This document shows, one piece after another, positions 36,027 to 47,516 of a stretch of DNA of 64,000 bases. A program made the position numbers and the translations under genes. Under the pieces are notes generated by a model. The model did no database searches. It saw only the letters and a program-made list of their open reading frames with translations, and was not told the origin of the DNA. Each line of letters starts with the position of its first letter. Position 1 is the first letter of the stretch. The DNA is taken from NCBI GenBank assembly GCA_025093985.1, contig JACAAK010000007.1, forward strand, positions 1,426,001 to 1,490,000, written 5' to 3'. The stretch comes from Calvatia gigantea (lineage: Eukaryota; Basidiomycota; Agaricomycetes; Agaricales; Lycoperdaceae).

Positions 36027-37356
36027 TATTTGTTTTCCTTGAGGTTGACGTAGAAGGGATAGAACAGCGTCAAAGTATTTTGCGGGTTGGAATGAGTTTT
36101 GGCAGCTGGGTTGTTATTGATGTTGGTGTCACCATTGTAGATAGTCGGATTACTCTTCAGTAACTGGAGAATGTAATTGACCTTCATGGCGTGGGGGCCA
36201 TTTTTTGCAACGTTTGATCAGTAAGGTTAGCCGTATTTGATTCAGATTTCTGGCTTTCAAAGCAGCGGGCGAATTTCCCAAACACACCTGGTGCTTTGTG
36301 GTAGTGTGGCCGTGCGGTGGGGTGTGGTCGGGAGCTGAAGGGGTAAACGAAGCAACACCAAAAGGAAAGGATCCACCCAGAGCGGCTTAGGGCCTGTATC
36401 AAGGAGCCAGTCTCTTCCCACTCCGAACTGTATAATGAAGTGCGGGAAGAAGGGAGAGGTCGGTGTGAGGACACAGGAACTGTGCGTGCCCTTTCATTTC
36501 AACCTCACTCGTATATATTCCACTATAATTGAAGAAATGAGTTTAAAAGTGCTGTCTACGAAAGTGGCTGTGGTTTTTACGTCTACGAAAATGAAACAAA
36601 TCGCTCGATAAAATTTTATTACGGGTCGAAGAAATCGATAATAGGGCTACCATAAACGACAAGCTCGAACAGGAAACTGTCTCTCCATATAAGGAATAGT
36701 GGCAAACAGGAGTTCCGCCTACCTTCACGCTGAATATGTCATTCTAAGCGTCGTCCTCGCGTGGTCATTTCCGTACTCCCACAATAAGGCAGCACAATGT
36801 CGGAAATGCACTATGGCCATAAAACATTGGGGCGCCAGGGGCGGTTACATTTAAGTTAACGTGTTAGCGCCCAGCACTCTCAAGGTATGTATGACGGCCG
36901 GCCCTTCCCCCCCTCCGAATGACTTGCTTCTATTTTTGGTCAAGCCTCCTATTTATTGTAAGTCTACATGAACTTGCGAAACCGACAAGCATTGGAGCGC
37001 GCAAATACACAGGACGGGGAACAGCGTTCAGCGCCCAGCGACAACATTCAGCACTCCGCCAATTAGCCATGACGACACAAACCCCGCGGAGCTATAGACA
37101 TATCCAATCTACAGATGCACCAGAAACTTTCCCGGATAAAATATAACGCCAGTGGTCACTCTAACTCAGGGAACAGCTTTCAGAATGTGCGAGGGGAAGA
37201 GACCTCTATTAATGGTTAAATGAAAAATCAAGGTGCGCTAACGTCCGTGAGACGACTATTACAAGAATACGCTGTAGTTTAACCGAAACAACTGGAATAA
37301 AACACGTAGATCATCTCAAGTCCCGCTTTTATCATCAATGTCCATTTAACGGACGT
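36027..37356. other. Spacer between convergent secreted-protein copies 1 and 2
   Basis: 1.33 kb containing both 3' flanks, which share no visible similarity, so the duplicated unit stops near the stop codons. Short open frames, for example 36184-36474 on the minus strand, show no recognisable family. Confidence 0.45.
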
Positions 37357-38016
37357 TTAATGCAGGGAGGAGATCGCCATGTTGGCAGAACCGAAGGCGG
37401 AAGAAACAGATGCCGGAGAAGTGGCATCGTTCCAGTTCGAACCACCAACAACAACGGTGTGTGCACCCACATCAGTCCCAGTGAATCCGAAGTTGTCGCT
37501 CGAGAGGGATCCATCGGGCAAGCAGACATTGCTGAAGTGGCCAGCAATGCCGCTGTCGAAGCCAACAGAGTGGCCAGATACGCGGTGAAGGTCGTTGCGG
37601 AAGAGACCAAGGCTGGCGTGGAATTGCTCGAAAACGACAGTCTGAGTCTCAACCTCGCAGACTTGCTCGAGGATGATCCTCTTGGCCATCTCTTGGAGGA
37701 CCAGCAGGCGCTGCTGGATGATCTCGACGGCCTGGGTGTGGCAAACAACCTGTTGAGTGGTCTCGACCTTCTGGGAGAAGTGGACGGAGCTGTCGAAGTT
37801 GTCTGCGCCGTAGAAGTTGTCGAAGTTGTCGAAGGACGACAGACCACCCCAGTGGTTGAAAGAGACGCCACCGCGGGGAACTGATTAGATATGTGAGCCG
37901 ATGAACGGAATAGGTTAGTGGAGGAACTTACGGAGATCCCTGGGAAGGGGCTTGGCGACTGCACCAGCAATCAAGGTAGAGGCGACAAAGAGAGTTGAAG
38001 CGAGCTTGGCGAACAT
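37357..38016 (-). CDS. Small secreted protein, family copy 2
   Basis: Paralogue of the gene at 35360-36026, inverted relative to it, also 202 residues. ATG 38016; exon 1 37932-38016; intron 37881-37931; exon 2 37357-37880 ending TAA. Most of exon 2 appears identical to copy 1 at nucleotide level (from about FDNFDNFYG to GSANMAI). The intron, the first about 45 bases of exon 2 (PRGGVSFNHWGG here, NHFGG in copy 1) and the last codons differ. Protein features are those of copy 1: signal peptide, Gln-rich helical block, Ser/Gly/Asn-rich C-terminal half. Function unknown. Confidence 0.88.
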
Positions 38017-38228
38017 GATAAACGTGTGTAGAAGTTGTGGCTAAAAAGCTTGGAACGGAGTAAGCACGATGATCTATTTCCTCGTTCAATGTGAAAGAAA
38101 CATACCTGACGAGGTATAAAGATGTAAAGTCGACTTGAAGAGCGAAAGAGCGAAAGGCACCCGGCCAAAAAAACTAAAGAAGAGAAGAGAAGAAGGGACG
38201 AATGCTGACCCCCAGTGAGGTCCTCCTG

Positions 38229-38236
38229 CTTTTATA
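38229..38236 (-). promoter_or_regulatory. TATA box of secreted protein copy 2
   Basis: TATAAAAG on the minus strand, about 213 bases upstream of the ATG. A likely 5' UTR intron (gtatgtttct...tttttag) lies between it and the ATG, matching copy 1. Confidence 0.6.
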
Positions 38237-38239
38237 CAT

Positions 38240-39465
38240 CTTTTGGGAGGTTCTTGCGCTATCGGCGGTTAGTGGTAATTCAGTGTCAAACCAGCGCTGT
38301 CCAACGTCAGTACCTTAGCGACGAGGCAATTATTGGTTTGACCTTGGGCGCAGAAAGTTGGTAGGACTGTCAGTGTTTGACTGATATCATCTAAAAATAA
38401 GTTCAATGTGAGTGGTTAAGGCCCTGACGCCAGACAGGGACTATCTCTTGTTGGGGGCTGTGTAACCCGCCTGCCGTAGTGCAATCTTTAATTACTCCGT
38501 CACCCAAACTTCTAGTGTTTTCAAGGCCACCAATGACAACTGATGATAGTGGGTGGAAGGCCAGTGCACGTTGGATGCGGTAGTGTTGTTGGTGGTCTGG
38601 CTTCGACCAAGGTGAAAAGGGGATGATTTGATCTGGTGACTGGGGGCGCCCTTTTAAATTAGAACCACGGGTTACAGGAATCCGATAATCTAAACATAGA
38701 AAGGGTCCATGTGGTCCAGAGGACTACGCTCGCTGGAGTTTGGAGGATAGTCGGACCGTCGACAGGGTGTCATTAAGGTAGAATAAAATGGTTTGATTTT
38801 TGGATCCCCTCCTGCCAGTTTTCACAGATGCCACCCAACTGGCTCGGACATAATTGCGTTCTCGATGCATTATTTTTTATTTTCTAGGCAGTGCGTCCAC
38901 CGGTGTGCGGCGTTGTGATTCTTGGGTATTTAGGACATAACCCGAGTTTTGGGTACGCATTTTTTTTCCCGGGGGAAGACGTTGTGGATGTCAGATTGAT
39001 GTCATTGGTTTGAATTACATCTGTCAGCATGGGGACTTGAAATGATGAAGGAAGCTTGCAATCGTGAGGCATGGGGGTTGATTGCTAAACTGGGAACGAA
39101 TCGTTTCTCTCGTCAATTGGAAACGCTGATTTACACGCATCATTCAGGACTAAATAAAAAAAAGCTGCAACGAGGTCGGTTGCTGCCTACGCAGTCCAGA
39201 AAAAGAATTTCATTCCTGTAGGGGATCCGTCTTCATGAGTCAGACAGGCAGGAGGGCACACTGATCCAAGGTGACCGGTGAAGTATCGAAAGTCAACATT
39301 AAAAAAATGGCATTACAAAGGATCGAGCACTCAATTACCAAGTCAACTAGCGGAGAAACTATCCAGTCCAAAATTTCTACAGAACGGTGGCCGATAAACT
39401 GAAGACCCCAGTCTACCTGTCCTTTACAGCATCAAAGTACACGAGAAAATAATAAATGCGATCAT
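38240..39465. other. Intergenic between secreted-protein copies 2 and 3
   Basis: 1.2 kb with no supported gene. It holds the upstream promoter of copy 2 and the 3' flank of copy 3, and has A/T runs (39151-39160, 38950). Nothing else recognised. Confidence 0.45.
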
Positions 39466-40138
39466 CTAGTGCGAAGATGAGATGGCGCTCTGAGCGGCAG
39501 TGAAAGCAGCAGAGCAAGAGCTAGGAGAACTAGCGTCATTCCAATTAGAACCGTCAACAACAACAGTCTGAGAGCCGAGGTCATGACCGCTGAAGCCAAG
39601 GTCGTTGGAAGTGAGCGAGCCGTCGGCATTGCAAATGTTACCAAAGTGGCTGACGACCCCGTGATCGAAACCGGCGGCATGGCCAGAGGAGCGGCTCAAG
39701 TCGTGGCGGAAGTTACCCAGACTGGAATGGAACTGCTCGAAGACGACAGTTTGGGTCTCAACTTCACAAATCTGCTCAGTGATGATACGCTTGGCCATCT
39801 CCTGGAGTACAACCAGACGTTGCTGGATAACCTCGATAGCCTGGGTATGGCAAACTACCTGATGCTCTTGCACAACTTGTTGAACAATGTGCGAGCCATC
39901 AAAGTTATTGGCACCATAGAAGTTGTCGAAGCCGTCAAAGGATGAAAGGCCACCCCAGTGGTTGAAAGAAGGGGCGGTACGCGCAGCTAATAGGAAAATG
40001 CCGGTCGGTTATGGATTGAAGGGCCGGATCAATAGTTGACATACCGAGACCTTGGCCTCTGCTATTGAAGGGAGCAGAGAGGACGCCAGAAATCAGGGAG
40101 GAGGCGAGAAGGATGGTGGATGTAGTTTTGGCAAACAT
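39466..40138 (-). CDS. Small secreted protein, family copy 3 (divergent)
   Basis: Diverged member, about 204 residues. ATG 40138 encodes MFAKTTSTILLASSLISGVLS as a signal peptide. Exon 1 40045-40138, intron 39987-40044, exon 2 39466-39986 ending TAG. It keeps the family pattern: SFNHWGGLSSFDGFDNFYGA, VVCHTQAIEVIQQRLVVLQE, EQICEVETQTVVFEQF, NADGSLTSNDLGFSG, VDGSNWNDASSP. An extra Cys sits near the C-terminus (SSCSAA). Conserved residues across a diverged copy argue that the protein is under selection and not an artefact. Function unknown. Confidence 0.86.
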
Positions 40139-40372
40139 TCTGAATTGATAGGTAACGAAAGTTGCTTGATAAAGAAAGTTGCTTGGTGAAGGAGACTGTA
40201 CAAATTTCAGGTTCTGGAGCCGAGGACTTATGGAAACAGGGCGTACTGCTCGAAGGAAGGAACAGAAAATTTGTAAAGCCGATTTGAATGTGAAGAAAGG
40301 GCACCGGTGCCAGAAGAAAGTGAAAAGAAAAACGAAAGGAGGCTGGGAAGGGTCTTTGGTTAGGAGGGGATC

Positions 40373-40379
40373 CTTTATA
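40373..40379 (-). promoter_or_regulatory. TATA box of secreted protein copy 3
   Basis: TATAAAG on the minus strand, about 235 bases upstream of the ATG, the same spacing as in the other three copies. Confidence 0.55.
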
Positions 40380-41759
40380 CTGGCCAGAGAAGGGGATCTA
40401 AGCTATTTTAAAGACCACATCTTCGCCTGAAGCACCGGGCATCGGCGGCCACCTGACGACTGGATCGCCGCTTTGACGAAATCAGTTCACCCAAAGCACT
40501 GGGTTGCGCTCCTGAGAGGCTTCGTTTTGTCTCAATGGGCACGTTCCGTTGGGAACGATTTTATCACACATTCCACCAGTTACTTTAGGCCGATCACCCA
40601 GAAGAGATATCATCAAAGCGCGAGTGTAAAAAAGGGGACTAAACAGCGCTGAAGAACTACCCGAAGCACAACCTGAACATCGCCCCATTAAGTCGATGTT
40701 TTGGCTCAAGTCGCCCAATTACCAAAGCCGGTTTAGGCGGTAGAACGGAGCGATGTCGGCTCAGTGCAAATAGGATTGAATGGTCTCGGCAGTGCCGTTG
40801 AGATGCAGGTTGATGTGGAATTTTCGGGGGTCAGATTAGTTCCGTACGAACGAACCGCAGAAGACCGATTGACCATTACAATCTGGTATTGGGGTAGTGG
40901 AGCCCTGGGAGATCGAATATATCGCGCATCGAAACGATGGGAAAGTTGGCCCAGCACAGGGGGGGCGCGATTCCGGAGTGAGAGTTTTCGAAAGTGCGAA
41001 TACCACCTACGTTTGAAGCACTAAAACACGAAAATCCTTTGTATAGGTCTGGACATATTACGTCTCAGAAGGACGTCTCGGTTTGCGTTGGGCGCTGTGT
41101 TTGAGAGAGAAGAGATGCCAAATGACACAAGGAGGTCTGTTGATGATGCCAAAAATATTCCTCACTGAACGTGATCATCGATGATCGATAGTGCTGTCGA
41201 CCGTGATGCTTCCTACTGGCAAGGGAGTGTTGCAGTTGTCAAGAAACCAGGTTTAGTTAGGTGATTGGACTGGTGTTGTGTCGACTCGGGTATTCGGTTT
41301 GACCGTTAAGCCGGGACCCCAGTCACGCCGACGGCGGGTGCAAGAAATGACCCTCGTCCGTGAAGGAACCAATCAGACTCGGTACCAATCACCAATGGTA
41401 CCAAAAATCCACTCACCGAGGTGAAAATTTACTATATAAGGAAATTTTTAGGCTCATTTTTCAATGCCGATTTTGAATCTGTAACAATATTTTCCCTCAC
41501 CGATTCTGTTATGCTAGAGGTGAGTGTAGTAAGGGTAAAATTGGAACTGTTGAAAGATACATGATGCGTTGAATATTGAATGTTGATCCATCTATGTGTC
41601 AATGTTGCATCTGTCAAGAGTGTGGGCGATTTATCCTATTTGGATCACAAGGCGTTGCCAAATACGGTGCATCGCGTCGTCTAAGTTCACACAATGCTTG
41701 TTGCCAATGGGTTCAGCTCAATAACACAGACGTCGTTCCTCCTGGTCCCAACTGCACGT
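40380..41759. other. Intergenic between divergent copy 3 and EAF7
   Basis: 1.4 kb upstream of two divergent genes. Open frames on both strands around 40733-41024 overlap each other and have no family resemblance. No repeat or RNA gene recognised. The EAF7 promoter should lie in the last few hundred bases. Confidence 0.45.
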
Positions 41760-42780
41760 ATGGCTGTCTCGCCATCGTCAAAAGCTCCCTCCTCCCACCA
41801 AAATCTGACAACCAGTTCCGTGCCTCCACCCTCACCCCAAGCCAAGTCTGCCGAAGCCGCCTTTCTCGCCACAGTCGAAGGCGAGATATCTTTCTTTCAA
41901 TCAATCATGCGGGCACGTCCCGTAGGACTCCATAGACACTTCCACGTTCTTGCTATTCAGCGTGCCATTCAAAAAGATACAGGTCGCCTATTGCACGTGG
42001 AATCTATATGGGAGAAGCTCCAGAGTTGTTATGATCTTGATGCTCTCGAGTCTATCGTAAGTAATTTGGTACCAACATGATGTCCACTACACTCCTTCGA
42101 GCTCTGCAGGATCTAGAAGCTGAGGGCCAGCAGCTATTACCCAATTCAACATCACCTGTCGCTGTTCGTTCGCCTTCGCCATCCGAGAATCTTGTTCGCC
42201 ATCCATTCTTCCGGGAAGAATATACCCTTCCCTTTGATGAAGCCTTTGAGAATCTGATTTCACAACGACGACTGCGGGCCACTGCTTCAGCACCATCATC
42301 ACCAGTGGCATCCCCAGCGCCCGTTTCAGCACCGTCAAAATCACGGCGAAAAAGTGCAGCATCAGGTTCTGGGGGTGGAGGTGGGCGCAGAAGGGCTAAA
42401 AGTAAGGCAGATATGGCTGGTTTAGTTGGTGGCGATAGCGATAGTAGTGCATTAACGCAGGAAAGTGGAGATGAGGCCGCCGCTGCTGCTGCCACTGCTG
42501 CCGCTGGAACTCCCCGTGAAAGCGTGGTCACCGGAACAGATGGGGGTACCGAATTTGAGGATGAAGATACAGAGATGAAGGAACCTTCGCCAGGTCAGTA
42601 TCAGATCATATGTTTGGTATTGGTTTTGAGTGACGGTCTGGTTTGGTTTTTACTTCAGCACGCTCTGTTTCCCCAAAACCTCAACGAGGGAGACCGAAAG
42701 GAACCAGAAAAGGTAGAGGTCGACCACCTGGGTCGGTGACAACGTCAACCACACGTTCTAGTAAGAGACGGAAGCGATAG
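41760..42780 (+). CDS. EAF7: Eaf7/MRGBP subunit of the NuA4 histone acetyltransferase
   Basis: Nuclear subunit of the NuA4/TIP60 complex (CT20 family). ATG at 41760; introns 42057-42109 and 42594-42658; TAG at 42778-42780. The conserved core reads EAAFLATVEGEISFFQSIMR, ARPVGLHRHFHVLAIQRAI, DTGRLLHVESIWEKL and CYDLDALESI/DLEAEG, followed by HPFFREEYTLPFDEAFENLI. The rest is low-complexity (poly-Ala, Ser/Pro, Gly) with a basic tail carrying an AT-hook-like RGRPPGS and KRRKR. Tail composition suggests DNA or nucleosome contact (inference). It ends 142 bases from the convergent AN1 gene. Confidence 0.92.
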
Positions 42781-42921
42781 ATATCCAATGTTTATCTATC
42801 TTGTATCATATTGCTTTCCTGGTTCCGTCTTGGAGACTTCAAAGCTTCATTATTAGTCATTTGCCCACTTGACGGATCAAACATTAAATTCCCAAAATGC
42901 CGGATACATACAACTTCAAGT

Positions 42922-44273
42922 TCACATGATCAAGCAGTCGTTCTGGTCTTTGAGTGCTGCTTCCTCTTCAGCCAAAATTACTTTCTCTTCATCGCTCAAA
43001 AGCTGCGGAATACTTCAATAACATGGAACTGGTCCGATGAAAGAGGGTTAACTCTTACCTTTTTCCTCGCCCGCTCTCGCATGGCTTTTAGGCGACTCTC
43101 CCTCTCCGCTTTTGCCCTCCTGCAAGAGAAAATTACGATACAATATTAATCGGAACGTACGGATACCGCGATGTACGGATACAAAGAGATATTATGGATA
43201 CAGACAAAATGTGATATCATGCACAAGAGAAAAGTGGTGGTGGAGCGAATGATTTGCGTTTGAAGGACATGGTCGGAATTACAGGTTCAGGTTTAATGGG
43301 TTTGTCATGTTCGGTAGTCGTGGAAATCATGTTATTCGTAGGCGCCGAGTTCATGGTATCCGAGGAAAGCAAGAACGAAGAAACAATGCTACGTTTCATG
43401 AGTGGGTACTTTGGAAGGACTAAAAGAGAACTGCCCACCTGTCGACTTTTGAAAAAGGGTTATTTCCTGGAGATTTTGCTGAGGAATCCGTGCCCGACGA
43501 GTTTGCCTTGCTCATGACTGGGGCGGCGGCTTTGGCATTTGCTATTGATTTGGAAACTGAAGCCGATGCAGTGGACACGGATTTCTTAACGGCAGATGTA
43601 GCAGCGGAGGCCTTGTTGATCTTGTTGGCGTTGAACTCGTTAAGCAGTCTCGACGCTGCGGTCTTGGAGGTGGTTGTGCTTTGCGTTGGTGCCGGTGCGA
43701 TGCAATTATGGTCTGCAGGGAATCGGTGCGAGGGACAGAATTGCTCTTTACATTGCTGCGAACCAACGACGATTCAAATTCAGGTTCAGGTTCCTGGCAA
43801 AATAAATCAAAAACGTACTGTACATTTGATAGGGGCAAAGAGAACTTTCTTGCAGTTTCCTTTAGCACAAACTGGCGACGACTTTGCCTTGGCTCGGCCA
43901 GTCATCACAGAGCATTCTCTGGTCAAATGAATGTCCATCCGAACGTTGGGGTCCTGGCCTGGAGGGATAGCAACAGGAGTGTTGCATAGAGGACCTGAGA
44001 AGAGGAACTAAGTCAGTTTTTTGAATAATACAAGAAACATTTGAACTGACAGTTTGGTGCGACCCGATCGTGCTTTGACTCGTCGTAATTCGGACATTTG
44101 TGGGCTTCGACCTTGAAATGCTCCTGACAGAACGACTGTTGACAGTGCCGGCACTTGAAAGGTAGGAAGTCGACGAGGTTACAGGTGGCTTCTGAGCACT
44201 GTTTGCCAATTTCGAGCAACTGGGCTTCACGCTCGGGTGTGGGAGTTGCGCGATATGCGGGGATCGAAGCCAT
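42922..44273 (-). CDS. Double AN1 zinc-finger protein (ZFAND2-like)
   Basis: Cytosolic/proteasome-associated AN1 zinc-finger protein of the ZFAND2 group. ATG 44273 (MASIPAYRATPTPEREAQLL). The first AN1 finger reads GKQCSEATCNLVDFLPFKCR, CRHCQQSFCQEHFKVEAHKC. A second finger in the next exons has CAKGNCKKVLFAPIKC, QCKEQFCPSHRFPADHNC. A Ser/Ala-rich linker (STASASVSKSIANAKAAAPV) leads to RRAKAERESRLKAMRERARK and a C-terminal LLSDEEKVILAEEEAALKDQ, which resembles a ubiquitin-interacting helix, ending NDCLIM with TGA at 42922-42924. Introns are short except one of 309 bases (43130-43438) between VDR and RAKAER. Confidence 0.88.
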
Positions 44274-45745
44274 AGATAAGGTATGTAGCGGTAAGGAGGT
44301 AGTTAAAACGATAGAGTGAGATATAAGCAAGGGCAGGGTATATATGAAGAGATGAGTGATTACGCGGCCTGTCCACACGTCGGTGCTGACTTGCGAGGAT
44401 GATGACTGCACAGCTCGAGTCAATGTTCTGGCAAATTGCTTAGTCATTTACTTAGCACGTGCCCTTCGGTGATCCGTCCAATTTGCTTGATCCCGACACC
44501 GAGCTGCCCAGAAAAGGGGCCGCGATACCCAAATCGGGCCCCTGCACCGAAAGTGATTTCCTAACATTTCCCACCGCCGAATTTACAATACCCGACAAGA
44601 TTTTTTCTGAAATATACTCCGTTGTATTCTTCGACGTGTTTGCTTCCCTCCCTCCTGACTTTTAAGCGCGCGACACATTCCCTCAAACACTGCGCTGACA
44701 AGCTGATGTGACGTGAGTCATATCGATATCATACCGACTTCAGAAAATGTGAAGTGTGTCGTATTGAAGCATACACTTTTCTAATTTAAGGCAGTATCAA
44801 TATGGCCGGCGTGACATTGACTCATTGACACAGTGCAAAGGTACGAGCAAGCAATTTGATGGGGTCGAAAAAGGTCACTTTGACATAGGCATTACTATCT
44901 ACGTTGACCAGGGTATACCAACCGAAGCCAGCCTTTCTTTATTTTTGTTCAACCCGCGCAGTTAACCAGTTAGCATTTTAACCAGTAAAATAGTTCCGGA
45001 GAATCACTACCGTCTTCCCTGTGTGACCCCCAACGAGCTCAATGCCGATCTTCGAACTGTGAGGTGATATTTTTTTCCGGAGCGACGAACCCCTTCGTTT
45101 GACCCCAACTTCGAAAACCGAGGGCGTCTCTTCGTCGGATGGCCCGAGGAAAATGTGTTTGATTTCCTTCACGGTGACAAACATCTTTCTTTCCACCTCC
45201 CCACACCTGACTCAGACCATTCCCAATCATCTTGCAAACGGAGCCACCCTATCCTGGAGGGAAATTGCCCTCCTTCCATATGCCAACACCCTCATCAATA
45301 CGTCGTCATCTTGATCTGATATCTCAATGTCACCGAGTATAGGTATACGAGGAAGGGAGGTAATAGATTGCCTTCGGAAGAATTGTCAAGAGAAGGACCT
45401 GCTCCCTGATTTCCGTATCATAGGAAATGCCACAGAGGATTGAAACCCAAGTTCTACCTAGAGTAATATATCTTGTCTTCGTTCGTGGGGCGCGAAATAA
45501 CATCTTGTATTTGGGTCCAGTTAAAGCTTGATCCACGGTGGTGTTTGAAACAACACAATGCACGAAGGTGTAAATAAAATTTCGAGCAACGGCTATTACA
45601 AAACTCGGACTCTAGTGTACCCAAACAACGTAAATCATGCTCCGCTTCTAGAAGAAAACAAAAACAAATCCTCGGAGCTAGCGTGCTAATGAACCCACTT
45701 CATTTTTCAGCCCTCGCACAAAACTACAGGGACCAGCGGATACGC
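44274..45745. other. Intergenic, AN1 gene to secreted-protein pseudogene
   Basis: 1.47 kb. Short open frames (for example 44459-44665 and 45099-45314, +) lack recognisable features. It contains the AN1 gene's promoter and the 3' flank of the pseudogene copy. Confidence 0.45.
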
Positions 45746-46414
45746 TTAATGCAAGGAGGAAATGGCCATGTTGGCAGAGCCGAAAGCGGAAGAAACAGAT
45801 GCCGGAGAAGTGGCATCGTTCCAGTTCGAACCACCAACAACAACGGTGTGTGCACCCACATCAGTCCCAGTGAATCCGAAGTTGTCGCTCGAGAGGGATC
45901 CATCGGGCAAGCAGACATTGCTGAAGTAGGCCAGCAATGCCGCTGTCGAAGCCAACAGAGTGGCCAGATACGCGGTGAAGGTCGTTGCGGAAGAGACCAA
46001 GGCTGGCGTGGAATTGCTCGAAAACGACAGTCTGAGTCTCAACCTCGCAGACTTGCTCGAGGATGATCCTCTTGGCCATCTCTTGGAGGACCAGCAGGCG
46101 CTGCTGGATGATCTCGACGGCCTGGGTGTGGCAAACAACCTGTTGAGTGGTCTCGACCTTCTGGGAGAAGGTGGACGGAGCTGTCGAAGTTGTCTGCGCC
46201 GTAGAAGTTGTCGAAGTTGTCGAAGGACGACAGGCCACCAAAGTGGTTGAAGGAGACACCACCACGAGGAACTGATTAGATATATCAGTTGATGAAACGA
46301 AAGAACCTTTGAATGGTGGAGGGACTTACGGAGATTCCTGGGAACGGGCTTGGCGACTGCACCAGCAATCAAGGTGGAGGCGACAAGGAGAGTAGAAGCG
46401 AGCTTGGCGAACAT
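45746..46414 (-). pseudogene. Small secreted protein, family copy 4 (frameshifted)
   Basis: Nearly identical to copies 1 and 2; its intron sequence matches copy 1 base for base. ATG 46414 (MFAKLASTLLVASTLIAGAV). Two single-base insertions relative to copy 2 break exon 2: an extra g near 46171 (agaaggtggacgg against agaagtggacgg) and an extra a near 45929 (gaagtaggcc against gaagtggcc). Both shift the same way, so the frame is not restored. The conserved block still reads well in its own frame (QQVVCHTQAVEIIQQRLLVL). Young lesions in an otherwise intact copy point to very recent inactivation or to sequence error. Confidence 0.78.
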
Positions 46415-46621
46415 GACGATCAAGTGTTTGGATCAAAGCTAGAATAAGCGAGTTAGCCTTGGGCTTATTGATGGCACATCGTCCACATACCTTGTAAAAA
46501 AGAGGACTTTGTAAAGCCGGTTCGAAAGAGTAAAAGGAGTGGTGGGCACCCGTGCCAAAGAAAATAACAAGTAAGAAGTGAAGACGAAGAACGGACTGTC
46601 GGTTGTAGCTGGCGGGACTTG

Positions 46622-46629
46622 GCTTTTAT
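46622..46629 (-). promoter_or_regulatory. TATA-like box of secreted protein copy 4
   Basis: CATAAAAG on the minus strand, about 208 bases upstream of the ATG. A 5' UTR intron (caaggtatgtgg...attctag) lies between, as in copies 1 and 2. The first base deviates from TATA. Confidence 0.45.
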
Positions 46630-47516
46630 GGGATTTCAACACCCTCGGGCGCTGCAAAAATCCTGCAGGCATCAGCCCAAACCAGCGAACCATCTGCCAA
46701 TACCGTGGTTACAGAGTCCAAAGGTTCAAACAAGAGGCTCCCGAAAGACTGGAAGAGCATCTCTAGAGTACCTTGGGCGCAGAAATAATTCTCAGGGAAT
46801 GTTGATGTGCCAGGAATATGCCCAGATGCCAAGAGATGTTCAACACAGGATTCCGGATATCATTGATGTGAGCCTCGGTATTGGTAGTGATAAGATATCC
46901 TGTGAAGTGGCTATGTCATATATGCAGGTCCTCATCCTGTTGCCAAGTACCGCGTTGTGGATCAGAGGGAAAGCCTGGTTTTTGGAGGATGTTTACGGGG
47001 AGGTTGTTGAATTTTTGGGAAGAGGAAACCTCAAAGTAAGTGGGGAAGGCAATCCTCGGTTGATCGCGAGACATGATTGACTTGACATTGGGCGCCCGAC
47101 ATTTTTGACCCGCCAGGATGCTGGGGTGTTTGATTGGTCTATTGTTAAACGCGTCAATGCACGATGCATCACTGACCTCTTGGTTGTTACCGATTATACC
47201 AAGTTCGAGCATCCATCCAACGGTCGATGGGTAAATACAGAAGTGCCTAGCGGATGAATTCGTGGTGTGCTCATGATCAAGAACGCAGAGTTAAACGTTC
47301 AATGTCCAATGCTCGAAACAGTTGGATGAGCGGGAAAGCACACGTGGTACAAACATTTCATTAATCATCGGACTCAACCTATTCATAGCCCTTACATTTT
47401 AGACTCAAAACACAGCTCTGTCAACGCCCCTACAGCGACAGACCACGGATATACACGTCGTTCATTCTCCGAGGTGCCCACTCATAGACACCTACGACTG
47501 TCTCCTTAAGACTACC
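46630..47516. other. Intergenic upstream of copy 4 and the phosphatase
   Basis: 887 bases between divergent transcription units. A 153-codon + frame (46619-47080) has no family resemblance and is not called a gene. Confidence 0.4.

Noticed and set aside
42052..42531. 159-codon minus-strand frame over EAF7
   Set aside because: Shadow of the low-complexity Ala/Ser/Pro region of EAF7; no independent support.
46619..47080. 153-codon + frame upstream of the histidine phosphatase
   Set aside because: Lies over the promoter of secreted-protein copy 4 on the other strand and has no family resemblance.
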